Assembly: GCA_945487445.1 (NCBI GenBank)
Contig: CALYTU010000006.1
Span: forward strand, 1 to 28,769
From: an uncultured Clostridia bacterium
GTDB taxonomy: Bacteria > Bacillota > Clostridia > Oscillospirales > Oscillospiraceae
Direction of reading: 5' to 3'
Length of the DNA: 28,769 nucleotides
The position numbers were made by a program, and so were the translations under genes. How positions within the stretch are numbered: position 1 is the first letter of the stretch; each line of letters opens with the position of its first letter. Of this stretch, positions 13,854-22,521 are shown in pieces. The notes under the pieces were generated by a model. That model worked only from the letters and a program-made list of their open reading frames with translations, did not search any database and was not told the DNA's origin.

Positions 13854-13954
13854 GGGAAGCTCCTCCTTTGGGATCGTTGACCGTTTTGCAGGCCGGACAC
13901 GACCGAAAGCCCCGGGACGCGGGGCCTGGGCGCATTTTTCCAGTTTCCGAACTC

Positions 13955-13982
13955 ATTATAGCAGACAGAAACCGGAAATCAA
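13955..13982 (-). promoter_or_regulatory. Promoter of the serine dehydratase gene
   Basis: TTGATT (13977-13982), 16-nt spacer, TATAAT (13955-13960) on the minus strand. Confidence 0.75.
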
Positions 13983-13994
13983 TAGCAATGTCCC

Positions 13995-14023
13995 TTGTCA
14001 CTGTAAATAAAATGTGGTATCAT
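13995..14023 (+). promoter_or_regulatory. Promoter of sbcDC
   Basis: TTGTCA (13995-14000), 17-nt spacer, TATCAT (14018-14023), about 40 nt before the sbcD ATG. It is back to back with the sdaA promoter; the two -35 boxes are 12 nt apart. Confidence 0.75.
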
Positions 14024-14062
14024 GGCTTTATCATCATTTCACATGACCGGGAGGAAAAAAAC

Positions 14063-15298
14063 ATGCGCTTCATCCATCTGGCAGACCTGCATCTGGGCAA
14101 GACACTGCACGGAGTCTCCCTGCTGGACAGCGGCGATCAGTCCTATTGGGTGGACGGCTTTTTGCGTCTTTGCGGCGAGATCCGGCCCGACGCGGTGGTG
14201 ATCGCGGGGGACGTCTATGACAGAAGCGCGCCGGCAGCCGGAGCCGTGGCACTGCTGAGCCGTCTGCTCACAGAGCTGACGGCTCTGGGGATTTGCGTAT
14301 TGGTTATTCCGGGAAACCACGACTCGGCCCCCCGTTTGGCCTTTGGACGCGAGCTGTTGGCACCGGCGGGGCTTCACATCGCCCCCCCGCTGTCCGCCCC
14401 CGGGACGCTGACCCGGGTGACGCTGGCCGACAGCTCCGGGCCGGTGGATTTCTGGCTGATGCCCTACCTCTTCCCTGCTCTGGTTTCCGAAGCGCTGGGA
14501 ACAGAGCTCCGGGACTATGACGGAGCGATCCGGGCTCTGCTGGCTGCCCAACCTCTTGATTTTTCCCGGCGAAATGTACTGATTGCCCACCAGAATGTGA
14601 CGGTGGGCGGAGCAGAGGCAGAACGGGGCGGTTCGGAATCCATGGTCGGCGGCATCGGTCAGGTGGACTACACCGCCTTTGACGGCTTCGATTACGTGGC
14701 TTTGGGCCACATCCACGCGGGCTATGCCGTGGGGCGGGCGGCGGTACGCTACGCGGGCTCTCCCCTGTGCTACCACTTTCACGAAACAACCCAGGCCCGG
14801 AAGGGTCCGCTTCTGGTGGAGCTGGGACCGAAGGGAACGCCTGTGACCACGACTCTGCTGCCCCTGCCTCCTTTGCATCCAATGCGGATGGTGACGGGCA
14901 GCTTCGACCAGGTCTGCGCCGCCATGGCCGCTCAAACCGCGGAAGGCGAATATCTCAGCATCACGCTGACGGATCAAAGGGTCACACCGGCGCTCTCCGA
15001 CGAGTTGTACAGTCTCTGCGCCGCACGGAACAGTCTTGTGATGGAGCTGACCTCACAGTTTCAGACCGTCCACGGGACAGCAGAGCTCACAACCTCCGCC
15101 CTGCGGCAGAAGGGCCTGGCGGAGCTTTTTGCCGACTTCTGCATCCAAAGAAGCGGCGGCACGGAACCGAACGAAGCCGAGCTCGCCGTTTTGCACAGAG
15201 CCGCTGCCCTGGCGGAAAACGCTGACACGGCTCTGGAACCAGCGCCGGAGCAAATTGAACAGGTGCTCCGCGAGGCAGGAAGGGGGGCAGATACATGA
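14063..15298 (+). CDS. sbcD: Exonuclease subunit SbcD (Mre11-type nuclease)
   Basis: Nuclease subunit of the SbcCD complex, which opens DNA hairpins and trims protein-blocked ends. It has 412 residues. The metallophosphoesterase motifs appear in order: ADLHLGK near the start (D and H metal ligands), AGDVYDRSAP, IPGNHDSAPR, LIAHQNV and GHIHAGY. The frame extends upstream to 13868, but the ATG at 14063 has a GGGAGGAA site before it and starts at the canonical MRFIHLADLH. The stop overlaps the sbcC start (ATGA at 15295-15298), so the two subunits are co-translated. Confidence 0.96.
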   Translation: MRFIHLADLHLGKTLHGVSLLDSGDQSYWVDGFLRLCGEIRPDAVVIAGDVYDRSAPAAGAVALLSRLLTELTALGICVLVIPGNHDSAPRLAFGRELLAPAGLHIAPPLSAPGTLTRVTLADSSGPVDFWLMPYLFPALVSEALGTELRDYDGAIRALLAAQPLDFSRRNVLIAHQNVTVGGAEAERGGSESMVGGIGQVDYTAFDGFDYVALGHIHAGYAVGRAAVRYAGSPLCYHFHETTQARKGPLLVELGPKGTPVTTTLLPLPPLHPMRMVTGSFDQVCAAMAAQTAEGEYLSITLTDQRVTPALSDELYSLCAARNSLVMELTSQFQTVHGTAELTTSALRQKGLAELFADFCIQRSGGTEPNEAELAVLHRAAALAENADTALEPAPEQIEQVLREAGRGADT

Positions 15299-18200
15299 GA
15301 CCGCTGCGACTGGAAATGACGGCCTTCGGCTCCTACGCCGAACACACGGTGGTTCCCTTTGCGGACCTGGACCGGGGGCTCTATCTCGTCACCGGCGACA
15401 CCGGCGCGGGCAAGACCACCATCTTCGACGCAATCGTTTTCGCCCTCTACGGCAAGGCCAGCGGCAAGGACCGGTCAGCTGAGATGATGCACAGCGATCT
15501 GACCGAGAAGTCTGAAGACACCGTGGTGGAGCTGATCTTCTCTCAGGCGGGCCGAACCTGCACCGTCACCCGGAGGATCCACTTTCCCAAAAAGCGGAAG
15601 GCTGCGGGCGGTTACGGAGACGCGGAGATTCAGGCCACACTGACCGGCGAGGGGCTGGACCCCGTGGAGGGGGCCACCCGGGTCAGCGCCGCCTGCGAGG
15701 CCCTTCTGGGCCTGAACGCGGAGCAGTTCCGCAAGATCGTGATGCTGGCCCAGGGAGAGTTTCGGGACTTTCTCAAGGCCGACAGCGAGAAAAAAACGGA
15801 AATTCTGGGCAAGCTCTTTGACAGTGCGCCCTACGTTTGGTATCAAAAACTGCTCGACGCCGCCCGGAAGCAGTTGGAGCAGGTCCGCGCAGCGGACAGG
15901 GAGCGGCTGCGGCTGGTGCTGGAGCATCAGCTTGTCCTGCCCCCCGAGGCCGATCCCGCCTGCTTTACCCCCGGCGCACCGGGACTTCTGGAGGCGCTGG
16001 ACGGTCTGATCCGCCGCGAAGAGGCCGACCGCGTCGCATGCACGGATGCGCTGAAGGATAAGCAGGCCGCCCGTGACAGGCTTCTTGTCCGTCAGGAGTC
16101 GGCAAGGACACTGAACGCTGAGCTGGATCGCCTGGACCGGACGAAGCAGCGGGTGGCAGAGCTGGACGCCCTGGCCGGGATCATGCAGGACCGACAAAAA
16201 CAGTGGACATTGGCCGAGCTTGCCCTGCACCGGGCGCAGCCCGCCCTGCGGCGGGCCGCGGAAGCCGCGGCCGCGCGACAAAGCGCCGAAGCGCTCTGCG
16301 CGCAGCTCCGGGACAAATTAACGGTCCAGACTACCCTCCATGAAGAAGCGGCCGCGGCCCTGGCCGGGGGAAGCCGACTGCGTGACCGGCTGCGCGAGCT
16401 GGACGCGGCGCTGGGGACCATGCAGGGTCAGCTCGCGCTGTTTGACGAGCTGGAGCGGCAGCAGGTGGCAGCAAAGACGGCGACCGAGGCCCGGGAGCGG
16501 CTGGATGGCGCGCTGGAGGCACTGGCGGAACAGCAGGCTGCGCAGGAGCAGGAACGTATGACACTTCGGCAGCGGCTGAACGCGCTGGAGGGCACAGACG
16601 CCGCACTGGAACGGTGCAGACAGGATGCAGCCCGGACCGGGGACGCGCTGGCTGCCTTTGCTGGCGAAAGGGGCTTCGCCTACTGGCTGGGCTGGATGCG
16701 GACGCGAGACGCACAGATCGCCCGGGCCGCCGCCGCCCTTGAAGCACAGACCGCGGCCTATCTGCAAGCCCGGAACCATGTGGAGGCGCTGAATCAGCGG
16801 TTCATCGCAGGGCAGGCGGGACTTCTGGCTGAGCGGGTCCGTGCCGTGCTTCGGACCGGGCAGACAGCGAGCTGCCCGGTCTGCGGGCAGGCGGTCTGTA
16901 CCGCCCAACAGAACGGCCTGGTACCGTTACCGGCCGACACACCGTCCGAAGAGGCGGTCAAGGCCGCACAGGCCGAGGTCAAGGCAAGGGAGACGGCATG
17001 GAACGCGGCCAAGGACAGGCTGAACGAGCAGCAGGCACGGCAGCAGAGCAACCGGGAACGGCTGGTCACGCAGGTTCGCGCCTATCGCCCCGACTGCGAA
17101 AGCTGGGAGACGCTGGACGCTCCCGGCTGGCTGGAGGCCGTTACGGAGAGCCTGCGAACCGAAGACGCAAAGGCCGCGGCGGCTCTGAGGAGCGCCGCCC
17201 GGCAGCAGCGCGAGCAGACCGCCCTGCGGGAGGCTCTGAACGCCCTGGAGGTCCAGGCAAAGCTGCTTCAGACCGAAGCGGAGCAGACCCGGATGGCCCG
17301 GGAACAGGAGGCCGGAAGGGCGGCGGCAGCGGTGGGTCAATGCCACGCACTGCAAAACCAGCTTGCATATGAAAGCCGCGTCGAAGCGGAGCGTTTACGA
17401 ACAAACTGGCAGGCAGAGGCCCTTCGGCTCCGGACCGAGCTGGATGCCCTGACCGCTTCGGAAAAGTCCGCCGCCGAGCAGGCAGCCTCCCTGCGGGGCA
17501 GACTGGAAAGCGCCGCACGCACTTGCTCAGACCGGCAGGCAGAAGCGGAGCTTTCCGCCGCAGCCCGTGCAGCTGCGCTGGCGGAAACGGGCTTCGCGGA
17601 CGAGGACGTTGTCCGGTCGGCGCTCGCCCCCATGGGGCAGACCGACGGTGAACAGTGGCTCCGGACGGAGCAGGCAGCTCTGCTCTCCTACGCCCATGAG
17701 CGGGAGACCTGCGCTGCACAGGCGACAGAGCTCACAGAGAAGACCGCGGGCAGGACCAGAGCGGACCTGAACACCCTGGAAACCGATTTCGCCGTGGTCG
17801 ATGCCGCCTGCAAAGCGCTTGAGACGCAGCTCCGCGCATTGGACGGGACATACAATGCCCACGTCCGTGTCCGTGCTCAGGCCGCGGATGCCCTGGCCGC
17901 ACTGGCCGCCACGGACGGTGCCTGGGCAACCCTGGACCGACTGGGCGGCTTTGCCGCCGGCACGGCTGGACAGGGCGGCAAGCTGAGCTTTGCGCGTTAC
18001 GTGATGGGCGCGGTCTTTCGGGAGATTCTGGAGCTGGCCAACCGTCGGCTGGACGTAATCAGCGGCGGACGTTACGAACTGGTCCACAAGGCCGAGGCAG
18101 ACCGGGCCAGCGCCAAGGCGGGGCTGGAGATTGATATTCTCGACCTGAGCACCGGCAAGCGTCGGCCCTCGGCCAGTCTCTCCGGCGGGGAAGCATTCTA

Positions 18201-18468
18201 CACCTCTTTGGCGCTCGCCCTCGGGTTATCGGATGTGGTTCAGAGCCACGCGGGCGGGATGCGGCTGGAAGCCCTGTTCATCGACGAAGGCTTCGGCACG
18301 CTGGATGACGACATGCTGGACAACGCGCTGGCCGTTCTGAACGGTCTGACCCAGGGCGACCGTCTGGTGGGGATCATTTCCCATGTGGACAAGCTCGACG
18401 CCAGCATTCCCAGAAAGATCGTGGTGAAAAAAGGCCCCCGCGGGAGCTCCTTATCTCTGGTTCTTTAA
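15295..18468 (+). CDS. sbcC: Exonuclease subunit SbcC (Rad50-type ATPase)
   Basis: SMC-like ATPase partner of SbcD; 1057 residues. Walker A is GDTGAGKTT (about 34-42). A Q-loop-type stretch, VMLAQGEFRDFLKA, follows. Two long alanine/arginine/glutamate-rich coiled-coil arms flank a zinc hook, SCPVCGQAVC, near residue 526 almost exactly at mid-length. The C-terminal half has the ABC signature SLSGGEAFYTSLALALGLSD near 961 and Walker B ALFIDEGFGTLDDD near 994. The head, coil, hook, coil, head layout is complete and there is no truncation. Confidence 0.96.
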   Translation: MRPLRLEMTAFGSYAEHTVVPFADLDRGLYLVTGDTGAGKTTIFDAIVFALYGKASGKDRSAEMMHSDLTEKSEDTVVELIFSQAGRTCTVTRRIHFPKKRKAAGGYGDAEIQATLTGEGLDPVEGATRVSAACEALLGLNAEQFRKIVMLAQGEFRDFLKADSEKKTEILGKLFDSAPYVWYQKLLDAARKQLEQVRAADRERLRLVLEHQLVLPPEADPACFTPGAPGLLEALDGLIRREEADRVACTDALKDKQAARDRLLVRQESARTLNAELDRLDRTKQRVAELDALAGIMQDRQKQWTLAELALHRAQPALRRAAEAAAARQSAEALCAQLRDKLTVQTTLHEEAAAALAGGSRLRDRLRELDAALGTMQGQLALFDELERQQVAAKTATEARERLDGALEALAEQQAAQEQERMTLRQRLNALEGTDAALERCRQDAARTGDALAAFAGERGFAYWLGWMRTRDAQIARAAAALEAQTAAYLQARNHVEALNQRFIAGQAGLLAERVRAVLRTGQTASCPVCGQAVCTAQQNGLVPLPADTPSEEAVKAAQAEVKARETAWNAAKDRLNEQQARQQSNRERLVTQVRAYRPDCESWETLDAPGWLEAVTESLRTEDAKAAAALRSAARQQREQTALREALNALEVQAKLLQTEAEQTRMAREQEAGRAAAAVGQCHALQNQLAYESRVEAERLRTNWQAEALRLRTELDALTASEKSAAEQAASLRGRLESAARTCSDRQAEAELSAAARAAALAETGFADEDVVRSALAPMGQTDGEQWLRTEQAALLSYAHERETCAAQATELTEKTAGRTRADLNTLETDFAVVDAACKALETQLRALDGTYNAHVRVRAQAADALAALAATDGAWATLDRLGGFAAGTAGQGGKLSFARYVMGAVFREILELANRRLDVISGGRYELVHKAEADRASAKAGLEIDILDLSTGKRRPSASLSGGEAFYTSLALALGLSDVVQSHAGGMRLEALFIDEGFGTLDDDMLDNALAVLNGLTQGDRLVGIISHVDKLDASIPRKIVVKKGPRGSSLSLVL

Positions 18469-18472
18469 AATC

Positions 18473-18517
18473 AGCCGCATCGCCGCGCACTGCGCGCCGA
18501 TGCGGCTCCGTCTTTTT
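18473..18517 (+). terminator. Terminator of sbcDC
   Basis: A 10-bp stem, AGCCGCATCG (18473-18482) with CGATGCGGCT (18498-18507), then CCGTCTTTTT. It begins 5 nt after the sbcC stop codon. Confidence 0.85.
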
Positions 18518-18523
18518 CGTTCG

Positions 18524-18706
18524 CTATGTACCCGCTCTGCTGTGCAGATCCCGCTCCGCTCGGGCGAGAGCGCTCAGCGAGAGCTCCCCGGCGAGCTTGA
18601 ACAGGGCGTCGGATAATACGGTTTCCACTGTACGCTCCGCCGAAGCGGCAACCTTCGTATAGAACTCGGCGGTTTTATCATCGAGTAAGACGGTATAAGA
18701 AACCAT
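18524..18706 (-). CDS. Small ribbon-helix-helix-like protein
   Basis: A 60-residue protein. A short beta-like start (SYTVLLDD) is followed by two predicted helices (KTAEFYTKVAASAE and RTVETVLSDALFKLAGELS), the order seen in ribbon-helix-helix DNA-binding proteins and many antitoxins. No family name can be assigned with confidence. The ATG at 18706 has GGAGG before it and is preferred to the longer frame starting at 18730. No toxin-like partner gene adjoins it; the neighbours are sbcC (convergent) and proS (divergent). An imperfect palindrome sits about 30 nt upstream. Confidence 0.6.
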   Translation of the reverse strand: MVSYTVLLDDKTAEFYTKVAASAERTVETVLSDALFKLAGELSLSALARAERDLHSRAGT

Positions 18707-18735
18707 ATATACCTCCCTCCACGAGGGCATTTTAG

Positions 18736-18755
18736 TTGAAAAACGCGCGTTTCAA
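18736..18755. promoter_or_regulatory. Imperfect palindrome upstream of the RHH-like gene
   Basis: TTGAAA and TTTCAA flank an ACGCGCGT core that is itself palindromic, with a two-base offset between the halves. On the minus strand it lies where the promoter of the small gene is expected (TTGAAA about 15 nt before TAAAAT), so it could be an operator. Confidence 0.35.
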
Positions 18756-18908
18756 ATGGGGATTCCGGTGATCGGATGAACGCAGAAAACACGCCGCAGG
18801 GGCGCCCAACGACTGAACGATAACCGGAATCGCATTTTGCGTTCGGAATATGACCGCTTGCATAGCGCGTGGTACAATCCATCCTATGCCCGAGGTTGAC
18901 AAACGTGA

Positions 18909-18914
18909 TATAAT
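18909..18914 (+). promoter_or_regulatory. Possible -10 element of proS
   Basis: TATAAT in an A/T-rich run (TATAATATATAAA) 34 nt before the proS ATG. A TTGACA at 18896-18901 is only 7 nt away, too close to pair with it, and 14 nt from TATAAA. The exact promoter is unclear. Confidence 0.4.
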
Positions 18915-18947
18915 ATATAAAGCATTTTAATCAGTCTGGAAAGGAAG

Positions 18948-20405
18948 ATGAAGACTATGGCGAATGAGAAAAAAATGGACAAGAAGGTCGAACAGATCAC
19001 CGATATGGAGGTAGACTTTGCCCAGTGGTTCACCGACGTATGCAAGAAAGCGGAGCTCATTGACTACTCCTCCGTCAAGGGCCTCTTTATCTATCGTCCT
19101 TACGGCTACGCCATCTGGGAAAACATCCAGAAAGTCTTGGACACGGAGTTCAAAAAGAACGGCGTAGAAAATGTCTACATGCCCATGCTGATCCCCGAAA
19201 ACCTGCTCCAAAAGGAAAAGGACCACGTGGAGGGCTTCGCGCCTGAGTGCGCATGGGTCACCATGGGCGGCAGCGAGAAGCTGGAAGAGCGTCTGTGTAT
19301 CCGACCCACCTCCGAAACCTTGTTCTGTGAGCATTTTCGTAATGTAATCCATTCGCACCGGGATCTGCCCATGAAATACAATCAGTGGTGCTCCGTGCTC
19401 CGCTGGGAGAAGACCTCCCGCCCCTTCCTCCGCCACAGGGAGTTCCTCTGGCAGGAGGGCCACACCATGCACGCCACTGCTGAGGAGGCCGCGGACTTCA
19501 CAAGGACCATGCTCAACGTTTACGCCGACTTCTGCGAGAATGTGCTGGCCATGCCTGTCACCCGCGGGCAGAAAACCGAAAAGGAGAAGTTTAACGGCGC
19601 CGAGGCTACCTACACCATCGAGTGCATGATGCACGACCGCAAGGCCCTCCAGGCCGGCACCTCTCACTTCTTCGGCGACGGCTTTGCCAAAGCCTTTGAC
19701 ATCACCTTTACCAACAAGGACAACCAGCGTGTCAATCCCTTTCAGACTTCCTGGGGCGTCTCCACCCGCCTGATCGGCGGCATCATCATGACGCACGGCG
19801 ACAACAACGGTTTGGTCCTGCCCCCGAAGATTGCCCCCGTCCAGGTCATCGTGGTTCCCGTCGCCCAGCACAAGCCCGGCGTCATTGAGGGCGCGACAGC
19901 CCTGATGAACCGTCTGCTGGCCGCAGGCGTGCGCGTCAAGATCGATACCTCCGACAACTCCCTCGGCTGGAAGTGTGCGGAGTATGAGATGAAGGGCGTT
20001 CCCCTCCGCCTGGAAATGGGCCCGCGCGACATGGAGAACGGCCAATGTGTTCTGGTCCGCCGCGACAACGGCGAGAAGACCGTGGTCCCCGTGGACGAGC
20101 TGGAGGCCAAAGTGGAAGAGCTCCTGCAGGCCGTTCATGACGGACTATTCGCCAGAGCGAAAAAGAACCTGGACGAGCACATCTATGAAGCCCATTCTTT
20201 GGCCGAAGCCAAGGCCCTCCAGGAGGAGCACGGCGGCTTCATCAAGACCATGTGGTGCGGCGACGAGGCCTGTGAGATCAAAATGAAGGAAGAAGCAGGG
20301 ATGTCTTCCCGCTGCATGCCCTTCGCCCAGGAGCACCTCGACGACGTTTGCCCAGTCTGCGGCAGAAAGGCGGTCAAGTCCATTCTCTGGGGCGTAGCAT
20401 ACTAA
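18948..20405 (+). CDS. proS: Prolyl-tRNA synthetase, archaeal/eukaryotic type
   Basis: Charges tRNA-Pro with proline. It has 485 residues, the size of the short ProS type that lacks the bacterial editing insertion. Class II motifs are visible: GVENVYMPMLIPE (motif 1 region), RWEKTSRPFLRHREFLWQEG (motif 2) and GGIIMTHGDNNGL (motif 3 region). The C-terminal zinc-type cysteines are in WCGDEACEIK and VCPVCGRKA (about 437-470), and the chain ends in the conserved tyrosine (ILWGVAY). An alternative ATG at 18957 (MANEKKMDKK) is almost as likely, because AAAGGA lies too close to the first ATG and slightly far from the second. No T-box leader is seen upstream. Confidence 0.95.
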   Translation: MKTMANEKKMDKKVEQITDMEVDFAQWFTDVCKKAELIDYSSVKGLFIYRPYGYAIWENIQKVLDTEFKKNGVENVYMPMLIPENLLQKEKDHVEGFAPECAWVTMGGSEKLEERLCIRPTSETLFCEHFRNVIHSHRDLPMKYNQWCSVLRWEKTSRPFLRHREFLWQEGHTMHATAEEAADFTRTMLNVYADFCENVLAMPVTRGQKTEKEKFNGAEATYTIECMMHDRKALQAGTSHFFGDGFAKAFDITFTNKDNQRVNPFQTSWGVSTRLIGGIIMTHGDNNGLVLPPKIAPVQVIVVPVAQHKPGVIEGATALMNRLLAAGVRVKIDTSDNSLGWKCAEYEMKGVPLRLEMGPRDMENGQCVLVRRDNGEKTVVPVDELEAKVEELLQAVHDGLFARAKKNLDEHIYEAHSLAEAKALQEEHGGFIKTMWCGDEACEIKMKEEAGMSSRCMPFAQEHLDDVCPVCGRKAVKSILWGVAY

Positions 20406-20427
20406 ATGATATCATGAAACAATAAAA

Positions 20428-20550
20428 GTATCTATTCAGTAGCCCCATCTGTCATTTCGAACGAAGTGAGAAATCCGTTCCAATTTGCGTAGATAATACG
20501 GATTTCTCGGCGATGAATCGCCTCGAAATGACAGGATACTGAACAGATAC
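20428..20550. mobile_element. MITE-like element, copy 2 (123 bp)
   Basis: Same length and ends as copy 1 at 12480-12602, with two base differences (AA for TT near the middle). It is flanked on both sides by the 8-bp direct repeat CAATAAAA, a target-site duplication unrelated to that of copy 1. It is inserted between the proS stop codon and its terminator, so proS mRNA should carry the element in its 3' UTR. Confidence 0.85.
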
Positions 20551-20565
20551 CAATAAAAAATGAAA

Positions 20566-20612
20566 AACGAAAGAATGAGGGAACCGGTCAGGAGCCCTCA
20601 TTCTTTTCGTTT
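20566..20612 (+). terminator. Terminator of proS
   Basis: A stem of about 16 bp with one bulge: AACGAAAGAATGAGGG (20566-20581) with CCCTCATTCTTTTCGTT (20595-20611), continuing into T-rich sequence. Confidence 0.75.
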
Positions 20613-20791
20613 TGATTCTCTCTTGCGCGCGTCATACATATCTAATAAAACGCTTTCACAAGATTTGCGAGGCAGATTCGCGCCGAACGAGGCGGAGGAC
20701 GCAGGCGGGCTTGACGCCCGGCAAGGATGACAACGAACGATTGCACAAATCTAACCGCAAAGATATGAAGTGGTTTTATTCGATCATCGTA
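20613..20791. other. Spacer between proS terminator and obgE 3' end
   Basis: The plus-strand frame that crosses this stretch is the antisense of obgE and is not protein-like. I see no gene and no clear terminator for obgE here. Confidence 0.3.
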
Positions 20792-22066
20792 TCAGCGTTC
20801 ATAATCGAACTCAAAATCATAGATGCTCACGGTGTCGCCGTCCTGAATGCCCATTTCCTCCAGCCTTTCAAAGAGGCCGGACTTGCGGAGCTGGCGGTCG
20901 AAATACATTCTGGATTCGTAGTCCGCAAAATTGATATCATTGATGAGCTGGGCAAGCCATTGACCGGAGATGACCCAGGTATCGCCGTAGTGCTGGACGT
21001 TCAGATCCTCCGCCTCTCCCGCCTCGGCCAGCGGCTTCACGTAGTCGGCCTCATAGACCGTCACGGGAGGCAGGTCCCGGAGCTTGCCCGCCACGGTGCG
21101 CATGAGCTGCTTCGTCCCCTGGGTCGTGGCAGCAGAGATCTCGTAGAGCTCCAGACCCTGCGCCTCGACGTGAGCGCGCAGGCGCTCCAGGTTGTCGCTG
21201 TCCGGGGGCAGAAGGTCCAGCTTATTGGCCGCCACGATCATCGGCCTGGCGGCCAGCTCCGGGGAATATTCGGCAAGCTCGCGGTTGATCTTCTCAAAAT
21301 CCTCCACCGGGTCCCGGCCCTCGGAGCCGGAGACATCCACAATGTGGACGATCAGGCGGCAACGGTCGATGTGCCGCAGAAAGTCGTGACCCAGACCCGC
21401 GCCCTCGGCCGCCCCTTCAATGATGCCGGGGATGTCCGCCATGACGAAGGAAACACCCTCGTCCACCCAGATTACACCCAGATTGGGGTACAGCGTGGTA
21501 AAATGGTAGTTGGCAATCTTCGGATGGGCGTTGGAGGTCACGGAAAGCAGCGTGGATTTGCCCACGTTGGGGAAACCAACCAGTCCCACATCGGCCAGGA
21601 GCTTCAGCTCCAGGACGACCTCATGCTCTTCCCCGGGAAGGCCCGCCTTAGCGAAGCGGGGGACCTGCCGGGTGGGGGTGGCAAAGTGCTTGTTGCCCCA
21701 GCCGCCGCGCCCGCCCCTGCAAAGGACGTATTCGTTAAGGTCGGACATATCCTGGATCACGGCCCCGGTCTCGGCGTCCCTGATGACAGTGCCCCGGGGG
21801 ACCTTGATGACAAGGTTCTCGCCGCGCTTACCCGCCCGGCGTCCGCCCTCGCCATCCTGGCCCGCAGGGGCTTGGTACTTGCGCTTATAGCGGAAGTCCA
21901 TCAGGGTCGACATATTGTCGTCCACCCGGACGATGATGGAGCCGCCGTGACCGCCGTCTCCGCCGTCCGGCCCGCCGGCCGCCACGTATTTCTCCCGGTG
22001 GAAGGCCACCGCCCCGTTGCCGCCGTTGCCGGCCTTCACAAATATCTTTACCTTATCAACAAACAT
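20792..22066 (-). CDS. obgE: Obg family GTPase, ribosome assembly
   Basis: GTPase involved in 50S assembly and stress signalling; 424 residues from the ATG at 22066. The glycine-rich Obg fold covers 1-158 (AGNGGNGAVAFHREKY, GGPDGGDGGHGG). The G domain has GFPNVGKS at 165-172, DIPGIIEGAAEG at 211-222 and NKLD at 281-284. The C-terminal OCT domain (about 345-424) is present, as usual in Firmicutes. A longer frame to 22105 adds MRVTDAVEGGGFK, which is not family sequence, while GGAGG lies about 10 nt before 22066. It is the last gene of the rplU-prp-rpmA cluster but is separated from it by a terminator-like hairpin. Confidence 0.96.
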   Translation of the reverse strand: MFVDKVKIFVKAGNGGNGAVAFHREKYVAAGGPDGGDGGHGGSIIVRVDDNMSTLMDFRYKRKYQAPAGQDGEGGRRAGKRGENLVIKVPRGTVIRDAETGAVIQDMSDLNEYVLCRGGRGGWGNKHFATPTRQVPRFAKAGLPGEEHEVVLELKLLADVGLVGFPNVGKSTLLSVTSNAHPKIANYHFTTLYPNLGVIWVDEGVSFVMADIPGIIEGAAEGAGLGHDFLRHIDRCRLIVHIVDVSGSEGRDPVEDFEKINRELAEYSPELAARPMIVAANKLDLLPPDSDNLERLRAHVEAQGLELYEISAATTQGTKQLMRTVAGKLRDLPPVTVYEADYVKPLAEAGEAEDLNVQHYGDTWVISGQWLAQLINDINFADYESRMYFDRQLRKSGLFERLEEMGIQDGDTVSIYDFEFDYER

Positions 22067-22131
22067 CTTGAAACCGCCTCCTTCTACCGCATCCGTCACA
22101 CGCATGCGGCAAACTGCTCAATCCTGCGTAG

Positions 22132-22152
22132 GGCGGGCTGACCCAGCCCGCC
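22132..22152. repeat. GGCGGGCT inverted repeat
   Basis: GGCGGGCT (22132-22139) and AGCCCGCC (22145-22152) around GACCC, preceded by GCGTAG. It lies in the leader between rpmA and obgE. From memory, similar short palindromes recur in GC-rich Clostridia, but only this copy is in the window. Confidence 0.5.
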
Positions 22153-22198
22153 GGAGCCGCCGTACGCAAATTCGGCACACGGCCGGTAATACGCCAAA

Positions 22199-22224
22199 GG
22201 CCGGAACACGTTTATGTTCCGGCC
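22199..22224 (-). terminator. Terminator or attenuator between rpmA and obgE
   Basis: A perfect 10-bp stem, GGCCGGAACA with TGTTCCGGCC, around a 6-nt loop, followed on the minus strand by only TTT. The short T run suggests partial termination, letting some transcription reach obgE. Confidence 0.65.
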
Positions 22225-22236
22225 CTGTGACTGTTC

Positions 22237-22518
22237 TTACTGCTCTGCGTAAACGGAGCACATCTTGCGATCCTTGCCCATGCGCTCGAACTTGACCTTA
22301 CCGTCGATCAGAGCAAACAGGGTGTCGTCGCTGCCGATCCCGACATTGTGACCGGGATGAATATGGGTGCCTCTCTGGCGAACCAGAATGTTGCCGGCCA
22401 GAACAAACTGACCGTCAGCCCGCTTCACGCCAAGCCGCTTGGACTCGGAATCACGGCCGTTCTTGGTGGAGCCGCCGCCCTTCTTGTGAGCGAAGAACTG
22501 GAAACCGATTTTCAGCAT
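22237..22518 (-). CDS. rpmA: 50S ribosomal protein L27 with cleavable N-terminus
   Basis: Large-subunit protein whose N-terminus reaches the peptidyl-transferase centre; 93 residues. The mature core AHKKGGGSTKNGRDSESKRLG matches bacterial L27. Nine extra residues (MLKIGFQFF) precede it, the Firmicute-type extension that must be removed by the Prp protease. Cleavage after F9 would leave A10-H11-K12-K13. The prp gene is immediately upstream in the same operon. Confidence 0.97.
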   Translation of the reverse strand: MLKIGFQFFAHKKGGGSTKNGRDSESKRLGVKRADGQFVLAGNILVRQRGTHIHPGHNVGIGSDDTLFALIDGKVKFERMGKDRKMCSVYAEQ

Positions 22519-22521
22519 TTG

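Noticed and set aside
18896..18914. TTGACA and TATAAT near proS as a promoter
   Set aside because: The boxes are only 7 nt apart, so they cannot act together as a sigma-A promoter; only the -10 is kept, at low confidence.
20612..22141. Plus-strand frame of about 509 codons over obgE
   Set aside because: Antisense to a textbook Obg GTPase with all G motifs.
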